From Pampus argenteus (lineage: Eukaryota; Chordata; Actinopteri; Scombriformes; Stromateidae), in contig CM072879.1 in the NCBI GenBank assembly GCA_036937835.1, positions 4,750,001 through 4,814,000 on the forward strand: DNA of 64,000 nucleotides. The letters are read 5' to 3'. Of the stretch, positions 31,460 through 43,860 are shown one piece after another. Position 1 is the stretch's first letter. The number at the start of each line of letters is the position of its first letter. A program made the translations under genes and the position numbers. The notes below the pieces were generated by a model. The model was not told the DNA's origin and did no database searches. It was given only the letters and a program-made list of their open reading frames with translations.

Positions 31460-34400
31460 TTTACCATTATCCCTTGACTATTCTCTCAAAATTTATCACA
31501 TCCAGAAATTTTGGACAAGGTCTTCAAAAAGAGAATGTATTCAAGTAATTTGTGAGTTTAGTTTCAAATTTTAACGTTTTTAAATGTAACTAAACCATAG
31601 GAACACAAAAAAAATTGCGTCACGTCATTGACCCTATAATGCTAAAGGGCTTGGTGAATTACTTTTAAGTAAATATAGGATTTTTTAAATACTTATACCT
31701 GGAGCCTTATACCATTACATTGCTGCTGGATTTGGAGTAGATGAGGGCAGAGGTGTGACTTGAGATGCGTCACTCTGTAACTTTGTAACTGACCAACATA
31801 TGTATTTATGATACAGCCTTCCTCTACACCAGTATAGTACAACAAAAAGATGGAGGAAACTGTGGAATTATTGATGACATTAATGGACATATATCATGTA
31901 ATAGCTACTTCATACATGGAAATAGAGCTGCGGTGATTAGTTGTTAGATGGAAAATGAATTGGAAAATATTTAGATAATCGAGAAATGGTTTCAGTCATT
32001 TGTGAAGGTTCTTTTTCCAAAATGTAATGAGATTGCTGTCCTTTCTTGTCATATTTGATAGTAATTTTAATATCTTAACATTAGTCAAAGACAGAACAAG
32101 CCTGATGCAGACTGATGATGCAACAGAAGAAAACCTAGAATTACAGTTAATGTAGGCGTTTTGTTCAGCTGGTACAACATGTTGCTGAGGGACTGTAGAT
32201 TTTAGGGCAATGTTTAAAACTTCGTACCTGCTCTCTTACCTGTGTAAAGTCATTACATGTATGCTAGAGGCACGTAGATACTGGAAATACATTTACAATG
32301 TTCTAGTCTGATTGTTGGTGCATTCACAATTGAATTTTTAATATTTTTTGCTTCTTACTCTCCTTGAGAACACCCCCCCTCCCCCCGTTCTTTGTATGCA
32401 ACAGGATAACGACCCTATGCAACAGGATAACTCTTCTTGATTTGTAAAGCTAAGAGTCCATGTAGAGCAGCAGCTCTCTCAGCTAAATCGTTCTTTATAC
32501 TTGGGGATATTGAACCATCCTGCTGCCCTCCGATCTACCTGGCCAGAGCGAGTTGACCTCTCTTTAATGTGGGTGTTCAAGCTAGACGGTGAAAAGAAGT
32601 TGAGGAGAATAGAAGCCTGGCTTCTCTGTGTGTCAAATAAAAATCTCTCTCTCTACACAGCCTTATGACATCAATGGTGCTATAAGCAACGCTCCAGCCT
32701 CATTCTGTCAAGCAGCGATTTGCAATTTGGTCACAGTGAAATGATGAAGGAGTAAAGTCAGTATTTTTTTCACTGAAACACCAGTGGTTCATCTCATTGT
32801 GTTGAGGTGGTATGTGTGAGGAAAACAGCACATATATCGACTGCTAGATACACTGAGACATAGATAATTAATTTATTTGTTTATGTGGAAACCAATGTTA
32901 AAGAAGAGTACATTATTAAGTAGAGGACTGTTATATACTTCTGTTGGATCTTGGGCCAGGTAGGATGGGACAGCAGACATCCAACCCCAACAAACCTGCT
33001 TCACAACCAGCTGTCACCCCTGGCCAGGGAACCCAACTCTTTCCTTTTAATATTTATCAGATTGTGGAATCCTTATCTGCAGATACCCCTCAGCTCTGCA
33101 CCGCTTTATCAAAGCGCTGACTCGCAGTTGGAGCGGCCGGTAGTCATCTAGCAAGACTGGGTTTGAGTTGGTACATGAAAGCCCACCTTGAGGCACGATT
33201 TCAGACTCATCTGTTGTACTGATTCTGCTGGGCACATGTTTGTCTGAGCCGCAGTGTGTGCGATGATAGTGAGCCAGTGGTGTCTTTGCCTTTTAGACTC
33301 CCAAGAGTGACGCTGAGGCCGACCGCCAGCATATCAAGGGAGGGTGTAAAATTGCTCTGAAACATTAGGACTGAGAGTGACCAAGGAGTGAATTAGGCCA
33401 TGGTGAATCACTTTATGCCACCCCCAGCTCCTACCCACTCATCTGTCCCTTATCATTTCATTCTGCTGAGGGTGTCTTGTGTTGCTTTGAAGAGTAAAAA
33501 AAACAGTCCCTGGGGCCCATCAACATGAATTTAATGTGCTTCCATCAGCACTCTTTTTAACTTGAAGACTCAATGTGAATGGATTTGATAATGCTATATT
33601 GTGACCAAAAATACTAAAAATGACAGCAAATGCACAAGATGCATTTTTTTGTTGTTTGTTTTTTTTTGGCTGTGTGTATTTGTGAATGTGTGTACACGCA
33701 CGCATTTTGCATTTTGCAAGTCAGATGAGCAGTCATTGTTGCTGTGAAATGTGTTGTGATGGAGCATGCCTGAGTCTTGTATCAGGCAAAGTTAGAGGTC
33801 ATGTGCAGTAATAGACAATTGCGTATGAGTTTTGGATGCACATATGTCTGTTTTGCTTCTCTTTATCAACTGATACATGACAACAGTAATTCAACCAAGT
33901 TCCAACTCAAGAAGCTATAGTAATAGTTCTTTATGAGGAAATACATTTGGACATTCATTGGTCTTTAAGGCTTGCTCTTTAACTCTATATAAATGGACAA
34001 AGGCCTGTGGTAGGTAGCTAGCATAAGCATCAGTAGCCTCCATGGCTGAAGAGACAGCAAAGAGCATTACCTCCAACTAACCTTTGCAAATAGATAGTTG
34101 CCATAGCCTTTGTCTATGACCATGAGATATCCCAAACACACACAGATAAGCACAAACAGTCTCCCACAGAAGGGGACAGGTAATCAATTATCAATTATCA
34201 GTTAGCTCTCCCGAGGTTATACAAGACAGTACTGCTTTTATTTTGACATGTTTGTCAGTGTCTCACAAAAAAATCAAAGTGTGAAAACAGGAATTCATCC
34301 AGGCAGAACATAACATGCAATTTTGTCAATACTCAAATACAATAATAAATATATAAAGCAAAAACCTATGAAGATAAACGAGTAAGAAACATTCAGTAAG

Positions 34401-37400
34401 CAAATTGTGTTGTGTACATGCATATAGAGTTATCCTTGCTATAGCTATCACAGGTTACGACTCCTGTTAGATTGTCAGTTTTGCCCCCCCATTTAACACA
34501 TGGTTTGCACGTTGTCAGTTTTGCATCCGTCTGGCAAGGTTGCAAGTCAAGTTCCTCTAGACATTACAGCAGCAGCCACACTTCCACTGATTAAATGATC
34601 TGTGAAATATTGTACAAATGCAGTACTTTAACAAGGATCCTGCAGGATTCAGCAGAACTTCTGTATTTTGATGTTAATATTTCTTGGCGTACCAGTTGAT
34701 AATTTGTCCTGATAGTGGAGGAAAGGCCAGTCGACAGTGTTTTGAGAGTCAAGCGGCGGTCAGTTAAATTAACCTTAAATAAAATCCTAGAAGCTTGCTG
34801 ACAATGAGTGTTCACATGGCTGCTGAGCTAACCACTAACACAATAGCCAGCAGTCAATATCTCTTCGAGCTAGCTTGTTAGCTCGATGAGTAACGGAACA
34901 ATAAGGTCACACAGTGAGAGATATTGGAGACATTGACGTCTGTTTCGTTACTGTCTACAAACCAGTTTATACTAAGAGGAGGTTAAGCTATGCTTCCACT
35001 AGGGTTAGTATTGTCACGACGGTTTGGTCAATTGAACAAATTAGCATGAATCCGCTGATTGTGGCAAATCTGTTAACATGAATTGGTTTCACTACAAAAT
35101 GTCTAAATGTCTGGTGTGACTGGGCACAATTTGTGGGGATAACAAAAATATACACAAATTTTAATATAAACTGGCCAGTAGCTGTCAGACCCAAGTTGGC
35201 CTGTGCTAAAATGTAGTTTTCTGTTGAAGCCTATTTCAGAGTATCCATGTAGGTCACAGTCCATGTTCACCATGTCATCTCTTTGTGCATGTGTGTGTGT
35301 GTGTGTGAGACTCCTGAGTTGCTCCCCGTGATTCATAAATAGAAGGAAGATAGACACAGTATTGGCTGTGCTTACTGAAGTGGTGTGAGGAGATGCCGGT
35401 ATGAAGCTTTTTGAAGTGTGACAATTGGCCTCAGACACTGTTGAGTGACACAGAAGACGAGCCAGTCAAACATGTCGCAGCAGTAGCCAAAGCTTGAAAG
35501 TGAGATTTCATTTAAAATTGAAAGTGTGTGTGTGTGTGTGTGTTGTTTTTTTTTTCATGCCACGAGAGAGAATGAGTCAATCATTTAGCAGCATTGACCC
35601 CTTCTAATAGAGGTGGTGTAAATTGCTCTAGTCTAATGCTTCATGACGGCACAGTGGACAAATGGGACAGAAAACTGCATATTAATCTTGCGAAAAGCTG
35701 AATCCAGTTATCCTCCCTCCTCTTCAGATCGTTAAGCATCAACTCCTTTTCTCTGTAGGATCCTCTCAACAACCTAATGTAATGACTTGCATCCCTCAGT
35801 TGGCAGGGGAAAGATTAAAATAAACAGCTGGAGCAAGCCAATTGCCTGACACACTAAGGCCTTTCTTTCAGTTGACCCCAGCCTTCACAGACACGCATTA
35901 TCAGTCCAATCACCAAGCTTATACTGTTCACACCAATAAGAGTTTCACTCAGAAATGCAGCCATTTGCTTATAAAAAGGAGAAAAAGTGCACATGTTTCA
36001 ATCTGGAGTGTGACAAATCTGTCCACTGCATTTGGATTGCAGCAATGTGTTCTGCATTGTGAAGGTGAGAAGGGAGGTAATATGTCAAGTGATTTGGATA
36101 TAATTCCCTTCACGAGTCAAGAGGTGCTACGAGCAGCCCGTATCGCTGATCTCCTCTGCTGACTGCAGGAATTAAGACTTCAATGTTCAGCAACTCATAA
36201 AAGAAGTGATGGGGAAATAATTTAGAGCTTCAGACTCTGAATGGTGGTTAGCTTTCTTGGGGGAGTTACTTTTGGGTTGAAATGACCTATAAAATGTATA
36301 CGGATTAACAAGAATGTTACTTTCAAAGTGCACGTGTGAGCCGTCTGACTTTCACGGGCCCAAATTGCTCGAAGGTCGAAATAACAAATCGCTTTTCTGA
36401 TTTGAATAATTTTGTTCAGCTCAAAGATTGTGCAGTTCTCCATATTGTAAGGCTTACATTGTAAGCAGTTCAGTACGAAACTAGGCTCATAACAAACACT
36501 TTGTATAAAGTTAACATTTCAGCAGCAGTTATGAGTTGTCACGTTATAATTCACTCCGTAGCGTTCGTTGTCTTTTTAACAAGCTTTCAACAAGGAAGTA
36601 ACTCTCACGACTGAGGTGACAACAAGGCTGTCAGTAATATTTTTTTTAACACTGGGCTTCTTGTACTGTCACTGCAGGAGAATAAATGAAACTAAAACAT
36701 CTTTCTTTTTTTGTTAATGATGTTTTGGCTTTAGTTTTTTCTAATTTCAGTTGAACTTTAAAACAGCAGCGAGCTGTGATTCTTCCAGAGAGAGATGTAC
36801 TTGTTGGTTGGTACTTTAGAGTTTGAGCTTATGTTAACCTTTTGGTGTCGGACTTTTGGGTATTTAAATTAAAAACTTAGTTTCCACCTGCTGCCATATG
36901 GGACAAACACCTCCTCCACTGCAAGAGAAAACACCAGGAATAAATAAACCTCTGTCAAGGCTTTCAGTGATGGTATCCATGGAGAGATCATATGCCTGTG
37001 AGCAATATCAACACAGTTGCTTCCAAGTTAAAAAAGGCCAATTTGTCTCTGTTTCAGCAGCGGTTTGCAGTTGTATCACACATCTTTAAGAGCTGCTATT
37101 GCTTGAAAACTGCCTTTGAACTTATATATTTTGGTCAGGCTGGGGGTCACACGCTGTCCAAATTCTGTCTAAACTGTCCTGGTACAATGATTCATGCAGA
37201 ATGTGGGCTCGGTGTGTGTGGTGTGTGTCCACTAATCTTTACGCCCTCCCCAACATCGTGTTGTGCTGCACTGATTAATTACCACAAAATGACTGTATGA
37301 TATAAACAATCAATCAGTCACCTGCTGAACTAATTCAGGTCCTGATGCATCTGATCTCATTATCAGTCTGGAGTTACGATATGACAATTAACACCATCCG

Positions 37401-40334
37401 TTCAATATGTGGCCTTTGCTGTGTAACGTCACCAGAGGTTAAACTCCTTCCCTCTAACTTTATTAAATAGCTGTGGTCATCACACATACCGAGGTACACA
37501 TCCGCATTTGTGCTTCATTAAATGAGTAATGAATTATTAAAGCATTCTGATGTAGCATTGGGATCTTAGGGTAGTCTCATTAACCTAAATGCTTCTCTGC
37601 GCAGCCAACTGGTAACATGTAAAGAGTCCAGGTTTACACAATGTAATTGGCTGAATTATTCCCTCCCTCTCCTACCTCAAGCTGATGGGTGGCAAGGGTC
37701 TGGTGCTAATGGCTACTGTGCATCACCCAGGTGGGTGTGACACATTGCTTCACTATGCACTACACTTTGAGTATCTAAGATATAATGCTACATAAATATA
37801 ATCCATTATTATTATTGTTGTTGTTGTGTAATACAGTGAAGTGATTGGGAATAATCTTGTCAAGTGGATTATTAGAGGAATTTCTCAGTTTTGCTCTTGA
37901 AATATGTATCTGGCTATTTAGATGTTTCGATTTAATCTGACATTTCTGAGATAAATGTCTCAATACAATTTGGTTTGTGGTACAGCATAAAAAAAGACAT
38001 TTAGAAAATCCTACAGCAACATCTCATCTAAGTGAACAATGGCTACCCCTCCTTACAAATCACAGTTCAATCCCTGGACAGATTGCAACTGCCTGTTTTC
38101 ACCTAAGCTTAGTAAGAAGAATTCAAGTAAAATCTTATGTTTCATGTATTTCTTCTGACGTTAGTTAATTTCAGTTGAGGGCAAGTGCCTCCACTATAAC
38201 AGTTGGAATTGTCCCTAATTTGTTGAACCATGTCAATTTAGATGTCTACATGACCAAGAATAAATTTTATCTTTAAGTACATACCATTGTCTCCCACAGC
38301 CACTTGCAAAATATTGCAGTACAACCTCACAACCACTTAAAAAAAAGAAAAACCTCTCATTTTTGCAACAGCAGGTCCTAATTATCGTGGCAATGCCGGG
38401 AATGTAGGCAATCAGATACTCATCCTGACAAGCTGGTCAAATATAGTAATGGCATCGGAGGAGGGTAAATAATGAGAGTCATCAGGGAGCTGCAGATATG
38501 GAACATCTGACAGATTTTATACCCAGCGTGATGCGGAAACAGAGGAGAGTGGCTACAGTGTCTTTTCCTTCTCCTTAGATATCCACACACTGCGGCTGCA
38601 AATGGGACATGATGCAGGCTTAAGTAGAATTGATTTGGCAAGAAAATTAATACAACATTGCAGTACTTGAGCTGTAGGTATGTTATTGTCTTTCACAGCC
38701 TATTCAGAAAAGATGGCAGACAATTTAGAAGATTTAGGAGTCTGCCATCAGCATTTTTATTTTGTTTTTGGTAAAGAACCCAAACTATACTGCATGTAAG
38801 ACGATCAGGAGGATTTTCAAAAGTGGGTCTTAAAATCTAAATGCTGCACCAGAGTGATGCAAAAGAAACTAGAGGTAAGCATAGCAGGCAAAAACTACAA
38901 ATGATAGTTTATCAAAGAGCTGCAGCACTTTTTAGGTGATGTGTGATGCTGCCTGTGAGGGCCTCTGAGATTTCTGTTGCCTCTGTTTGGCTGTGATGGG
39001 GTGTGTGATGTGGCACCGCACTATCTCTATTGACAGCACATTTATCACACTTTGTCTCTGATAGCATTCATTTGCAATGGGCCCATCTCCAGTCTTGTTG
39101 CTGGAGGCTGGCGTGACGGTATGTTCATTTTAGTCTTAAAGCTACACAAATATACAAACATTTGTCCAAAGCCAAACAGGAGGGCTGCGTGATATTATAT
39201 ACTGCTGGAAAATGGCATCTTTTGGTTGGTTGTTCTCACATTTTACTGTGTAAATATTTACTATGCACTGTCACAACAGCTTAATATCATGCTTCACAGC
39301 ACATGACAAAACAACTCTTTGATTTTGTTAATAGAATCGGTTTGAATAAAACAAGATTTTATTAAAAGAAGTCTTTGATGCAAATAAATAAATAATAGGG
39401 ACATTAATAAAGGAGATATATGATGAAACATAGTAAAATGAATACAACTTAGAAATATGAATAAAGTAATTAATATAGAGATAAATAAATACACAAATGC
39501 AAACAAATCAGTAAATACAAAAAAGCATTTCTGGTTCTGGTCTACTGACTCCACTGCTCAAATAGGTGCTGTCATAACCCAAATCCATCTCAAGTAAAAA
39601 CCACAGGCTGCTCTCGCTACTAGCTTTCCTTTCCAAGCTCGAGAGCATGCAGTTTTCACCCCAGTCATTCCACTGAAACCACACACTGATAGAAACTTCC
39701 CATAATGCTTTATAGCCGATTGCAAAATCCAACTGATAAAGCAAAACAAGCGAGTCATTTCTCAGCAGTTGGTATGTTTGTTGCATGCAAACTAACCTAA
39801 AACATGGTGGTGGTGTGGAACTACTACAAAGTGTGTGAGACAGACGAGACCTCATGTTAGACCCAATACTGCTGTAACAGCTGCTATAACGAAACAAAAA
39901 ATGATGTGTAAGGCAGTGTGTCGGCCGATATTGCTTACAGACAATCTGCAATTGTTGGCAAATAAACTGCTATCATGGCATCCCTAGTCCAAGTGTCACT
40001 TTCTTTCTACTGGCATGCCTTAAGAATCTGCGCTTGGTCCCCTCATGTTTTTTTTCTTATCATTGCTAGCTCTACCTGTCCTTCTCGAAAGACAACCTGA
40101 TTTTCAAACGGACGGTAGAACGCCACCTTCAACTCTGTCTCACCAAGACTGAACTCCTGGTGACCCCGTTCAGCCCCTGTGCAGCACAACATAAGTGCCC
40201 AACTCAGTTTGGCTTCATGCTCTCCAACAAAGTCTGACTGATGCCACGTCATGTCGCTTCGCACTACAGACCCTTTCCAAAAAATTTGAATATGTGTGGA
40301 GAAATCAGCCCGAATTTTTGGGCATGAATGTTTT
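31460..40334. other. Long non-coding stretch
   Basis: No gene supported over 8.9 kb. I see a diverged dispersed repeat at 31921-32100, short GT runs at 35290-35307 and 35525-35543, and a short ATT/GTT run at 37805-37826. At 39508-39951 and 40043-40354 two minus-strand frames of 147 and 103 codons exist, without domain similarity that I recognise. Confidence 0.55.
31921..32100 (+). repeat. Diverged dispersed teleost repeat (GAGCTGCGGTGATTAGTTG...)
   Basis: The sequence AGAGCTGCGGTGATTAGTTG with AAAATGAATTGGAAAATA, GATAATCGAGAAATGG and CAGTCATTTGTGAAGG resembles the common fish repeat that begins with GAGCTGCAACGATTAGTC. It is related to the copy at 23640-23942. Confidence 0.5.
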
Positions 40335-40399
40335 AAACTGAGTGTATTACTCATCTACTGAACTCAAAGCACCTGCACAGCTTTCCCCAAGTGTCATTA

Positions 40400-41030
40400 A
40401 ATTGCTTTAGTTTGGTTCAGTTGTCTCAGTTAAGTTCAGTATGGCCAGGAGACCATCATTGATACCCTCCATAAGATGGATAAACCACAAAAGTTCATAG
40501 TTATGGAGGCTGGCTGTTCACAGAATGCTATGTCTAAGCACATCAATGGAAAGCCAAGTGGAAGGGCAAAATATGGCACCCGCAAAAAAGATGACCGTGG
40601 GCTTCAGTGGCTTATTGAGAAGACTTAAGAATCTAGCAGATATCTAGAAAGAGTGGAATGAGGCGGGATTCACAGCTTCAAAAACCACCACAATCAGACG
40701 CTACAACTGTCGGGTTTCTCGGATCAAGCCACCTCTGAGCCTGAGCCTGAGCCTGAGTCTGAGCCAATGTAGGAAGTGTGGGCCAAGGAGAAGAGAACTG
40801 GACTGTTGGCGAGTGGTCCAAGGTCCTTTTTTTTCTGAAAGTAAAGTGTGACTTTCATTCAGGAATCAAGGTCTAAGGGTTTGGAAGAAGACCGTTGAGG
40901 AACAGATCCCAAGCTGCTTGAGGTCCAGTGTGAAATATCCACATTCAGTCATGATTTGTGGTGCAATGTCCAGTGCAGTTGTTGGTAATCTCTGCTTTTT
41001 TGAATCCTGAGTTGGAAACCCAAATTATGT
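40400..41030 (+). pseudogene. Tc1-like transposase pseudogene
   Basis: The conceptual plus-strand translation has KMDKPQKFIVMEAGCSQNAM and SKHINGKPSGRAKYGTRKK, which is the N-terminal helix-turn-helix part of Tc1 transposases. WAKEKR and FFSESKV follow, then RVWKKTVEEQIPSCLRSSVK and YPHSVMICGAMSSAV, the typical Tc1 catalytic-domain stretch. It carries several stops, for example after the IEKT stretch near 40627, and frame changes. The region after the SVMI block is lost, so it is dead. Flanking sequence from about 40335 may be part of the element. Confidence 0.85.
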
Positions 41031-41090
41031 AAAAATAAACAAATAAATAAATTTAAATTGTGGGCCCTGAATCTATAATCCATGAAAATT

Positions 41091-41583
41091 TTACTTTTTG
41101 AATAGAATTATCGAAATGAATAAACGTTTCCATAATATTCTAATTCTTTGGAAAGGATCTCTGGCAGGGCTGCTACTATCAACAGTTCTGAAAATGGGCA
41201 AAAATGTACCATCTACTATGAAAGGGTCATCGTCGTTAACGATCATGAACTTGGATTTCATGGGGTGCAGGACCATTCCTAGATCATCAGGGGTTTTCTT
41301 TAACAATCGTAGTTTTTTTCTTCATTTGGGAGCACAATGTCGCAAATATCACAGTATCATCCATAAGGAGGAGAGTGTGGAGGTCCTCTAGCTAGCCATC
41401 AGGCACTAAGGTATTGATCGCAGCCACAGTGGCGTCGATGAAAAAGGTAAATAAGGAGCAGCTAGTGCTGGCACCCTGTCTCACTCCAGCAGACGTTTTG
41501 AAGTAGTTTTCTCCTATGAGCAAAGCTATGAGGACGTTCAGAAATATTACTCTGCATCCTTTTTCTTTAAGCGTCTGGTACAA
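41091..41583 (-). pseudogene. LINE reverse transcriptase palm remnant
   Basis: SAGVRQGASTSCSLFTFFID lies in 41392-41583, the catalytic MDD maps to 41356-41364, and GMVLHPMKSKFMIVNDDD lies in 41091-41306. These are RT motifs in the right order. The upstream FVDYQKAYDKVKC-like stretch (around 41590-41630) is also readable. Confidence 0.8.
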
Positions 41584-42061
41584 TTTGCAACACTTTACCT
41601 TATCGTAGGCTTTCTGGTAGTCTACAAATACAATGCGTAGTGTTTTGTTAGTTCTCTTGGCTATCTCTATACTAAGTCTTACTAGGAGGATCTGCTCTTC
41701 ACAGCCTCTGCCTGGTTGTGCGCCAGCTTGTTCTTCACCAACCTGTACACCATTATGACCAGCGGATTTTTCCTGATTTCAGTTTATTCATCTGTTTATC
41801 CACTTCTGAGGGTGATATAGGGTCATCGAGGATTGGGGCATATACATGATTGTCATTGGGTTGGGATTCAGGGAAAGAGTCATCAGCAGGTAGGTTTAGG
41901 AGCCTTTCATAGTGCTCACAGAACACTTGATCTGAGGGGGTATCTTGGTGATTAGTTATAGTATCAAAAGATCCATTCCAATCTATAGAGCGCCATATGT
42001 CTTTAGGTCTATTTTCAGACTCAAGTTTTATTCATCTTTCACTACTGCTTGTGGATTTGCT

Positions 42062-43025
42062 TCATGAGATGGCCTTAGGCTCATGCCATCTGATCTTACA
42101 TGCACGAGCTGTGTTGTAGAGGACTTGAGTGATTTCGTAGTTTAGAGCATCACTATCATTGATAATACTACATGTGAGGTTTGGATCAGGGAGGGAATCC
42201 ACAAAAGCATTGGTATCAATAGATCTCATCTGCAGAGAAGGACATTGGGGGACTTTGCTGACGTGACATGCACCTAGATCTTTAGCACATGAGAGCAGTC
42301 TTTCAGTATTGTATTTGAGATCACCAACTTTAAAGGATAGGGTAGCATGATTTGTAGGAAGGCCATTTTGTATCACTTTGAAATCAAGGATATGGTTTAG
42401 GGCCTGTGGGGTTGCCGTAACCCAATCTATCTGGGATATAATCCTCCGTGGTTTTCTGTATGTAAGGGCTCCTGGTAATTGCTTTGCTCCTGTTTTTAGG
42501 TGGTTGATAGATTTCAGATTAAACACTTTTATGATCACTCTGGTGATGGTCACTAATCTGGTTTCTATTTGTGTTTTAACCTTGGTCTACATTTGTACTG
42601 TAGCTGATGTTCAGGGATTCATCTTCAAATTTCTCTAGCTTGGGAATGCAGGTGTCACCAAGAAATAGTGATTCATGCTCTTTTCTGATGATGTGGTTGT
42701 GTAATGTGGCAAAATCGTTGTGCTCACATAGTGCTCTGAATTTGATTCCTGGTGCTGATTTTAACATGAACCATATTTGGTCATGTTCTTGCTGTGCATT
42801 GTACACATCGTCCCAAATACTATGTTTGAAGAGAACTGCCACTACTCCTCTCAGCTCTTCTCCATTAATTTTCAGGCTACGGATGCATTGCTCAGCCAGG
42901 TGCTGAGAAGGGGTGTGAGGTTTTGATTTCGAACAGTATCACAATATCATGTAGGCTATCATATAAAGGTTTTACCTCTAACTTTGAACCGACACCATCA
43001 ATATTTACACAATATATCCAAATGA
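42062..43025 (-). pseudogene. LINE ORF2 endonuclease and linker remnant
   Basis: At the start of ORF2 a frame with VNIDGVGSKLEVKPLYDSLH and DIVILFEIKTSHPF fits the N-terminal part of an APE endonuclease. Further on are VAVLFKHSIWDDVYN and a 163-codon frame at 42062-42553 with PRRIISQIDWVTATPQALNH. Frames are offset between pieces. Assignment rests on position between ORF1 and RT as well as on these short matches. Confidence 0.65.
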
Positions 43026-43040
43026 CATGCCTTGCCCATA

Positions 43041-43799
43041 TTAAACACCTGTGGGGTTAAATCTGTCAATTTTTATTCCATCTATAGATATGGTATGGGT
43101 TTTGGGGGTTTTGGGATTATAAGACACCTCTTTGCCCTGGTTTTCAGCTTTCTCTTTTTCTTCTCTCAGGCGCTGGTGAAGCCTTCTCATCTCCTTCCGG
43201 AAAGCAGGGTGGGTATCTCTCTTTATGTATACTTTCCAACATTTCTTGAGAGATTTTGCATTCTCTAGGATAGGCTTTATCGATTTGGGATCAGCTAGGG
43301 TAATCTTGAGTGGGCGGTCTCTTTTGTTGTCTCCTCTGTTTCCAAGCCTGGTTAGAGTGGTGGTGGGCGTGTTCTTGTGTCCGATTTTGCTAAAGATCAG
43401 ACCTATTTTCTCAAAATCAGCTTTTGCAGTTTCTGTTGTTGTATTCCTGGATTCTGACTGGGTTTTCACTGTCATATCTCCGTCTTCAGGTACTCCAGTG
43501 ATTATCAGAAACTAAGCTCTTTTCTCATTGTCAAAGTATTCGAAGAATTGCTGCTGAAATGCTACTGTTTTGGTTAACTTTTGATTCTCTTTCTTCAGTA
43601 TGGTTATTTCGTTTTGCATCGAATCTACATCGTCTCGTACTTGCTGACTTATTTTTACAGCTTCCAACACTTCCTCCAGCTTGGTTGTGAAATTGGCAAA
43701 TTTTGGACTCTCTTTGATAACTGTTTTCAGGTGTTTCCTCAGTTTGGCTTTATCATTCATGCTGGTAACCTGCTCCTCTGTGAGGTCTCGGGACGCCAT
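43041..43799 (-). pseudogene. LINE ORF1-like protein with one in-frame stop
   Basis: From ATG at 43799 it begins MASRDLTEEQVTSMND. A predicted coiled coil (about residues 30-95) is rich in Lys, Glu, Leu and Gln. One TAG at 43512-43514 then interrupts the frame, after which FLIITGVPEDGDM continues in the same frame to a stop at 43041. The C-terminal half has RPLKITLADPKSIKPIL, KKCWKVYIKRDTHPAFRKEM, as in ORF1 proteins of several LINE clades that bind RNA. Apart from the single stop the 252-codon frame is open, so this is a fairly young or slowly decayed copy. Confidence 0.75.
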
Positions 43800-43860
43800 T
43801 ATGCAACACTAGGCTCCAGTAGACAGCTCGTGGTTACCTGTTTGTAGATTACCTTTGTCT

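Larger units (their letters stand above)
41050..43860 (-). mobile_element. APE-type non-LTR retrotransposon (LINE), degenerate, antisense
   Basis: The element reads on the minus strand: ORF1 at 43799-43041, endonuclease fragments about 43010-42576, a middle part 42553-42062, and reverse transcriptase pieces 41583-41091. RT landmarks are SAGVRQGASTSCSLF and LLLMDDTVIFAT with the Asp-Asp pair, then GMVLHPMKSKFMIVN. Order and orientation fit one insertion about 2.8 kb long. Several frameshifts and stops break ORF2. The clade is not assigned. Confidence 0.85.
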
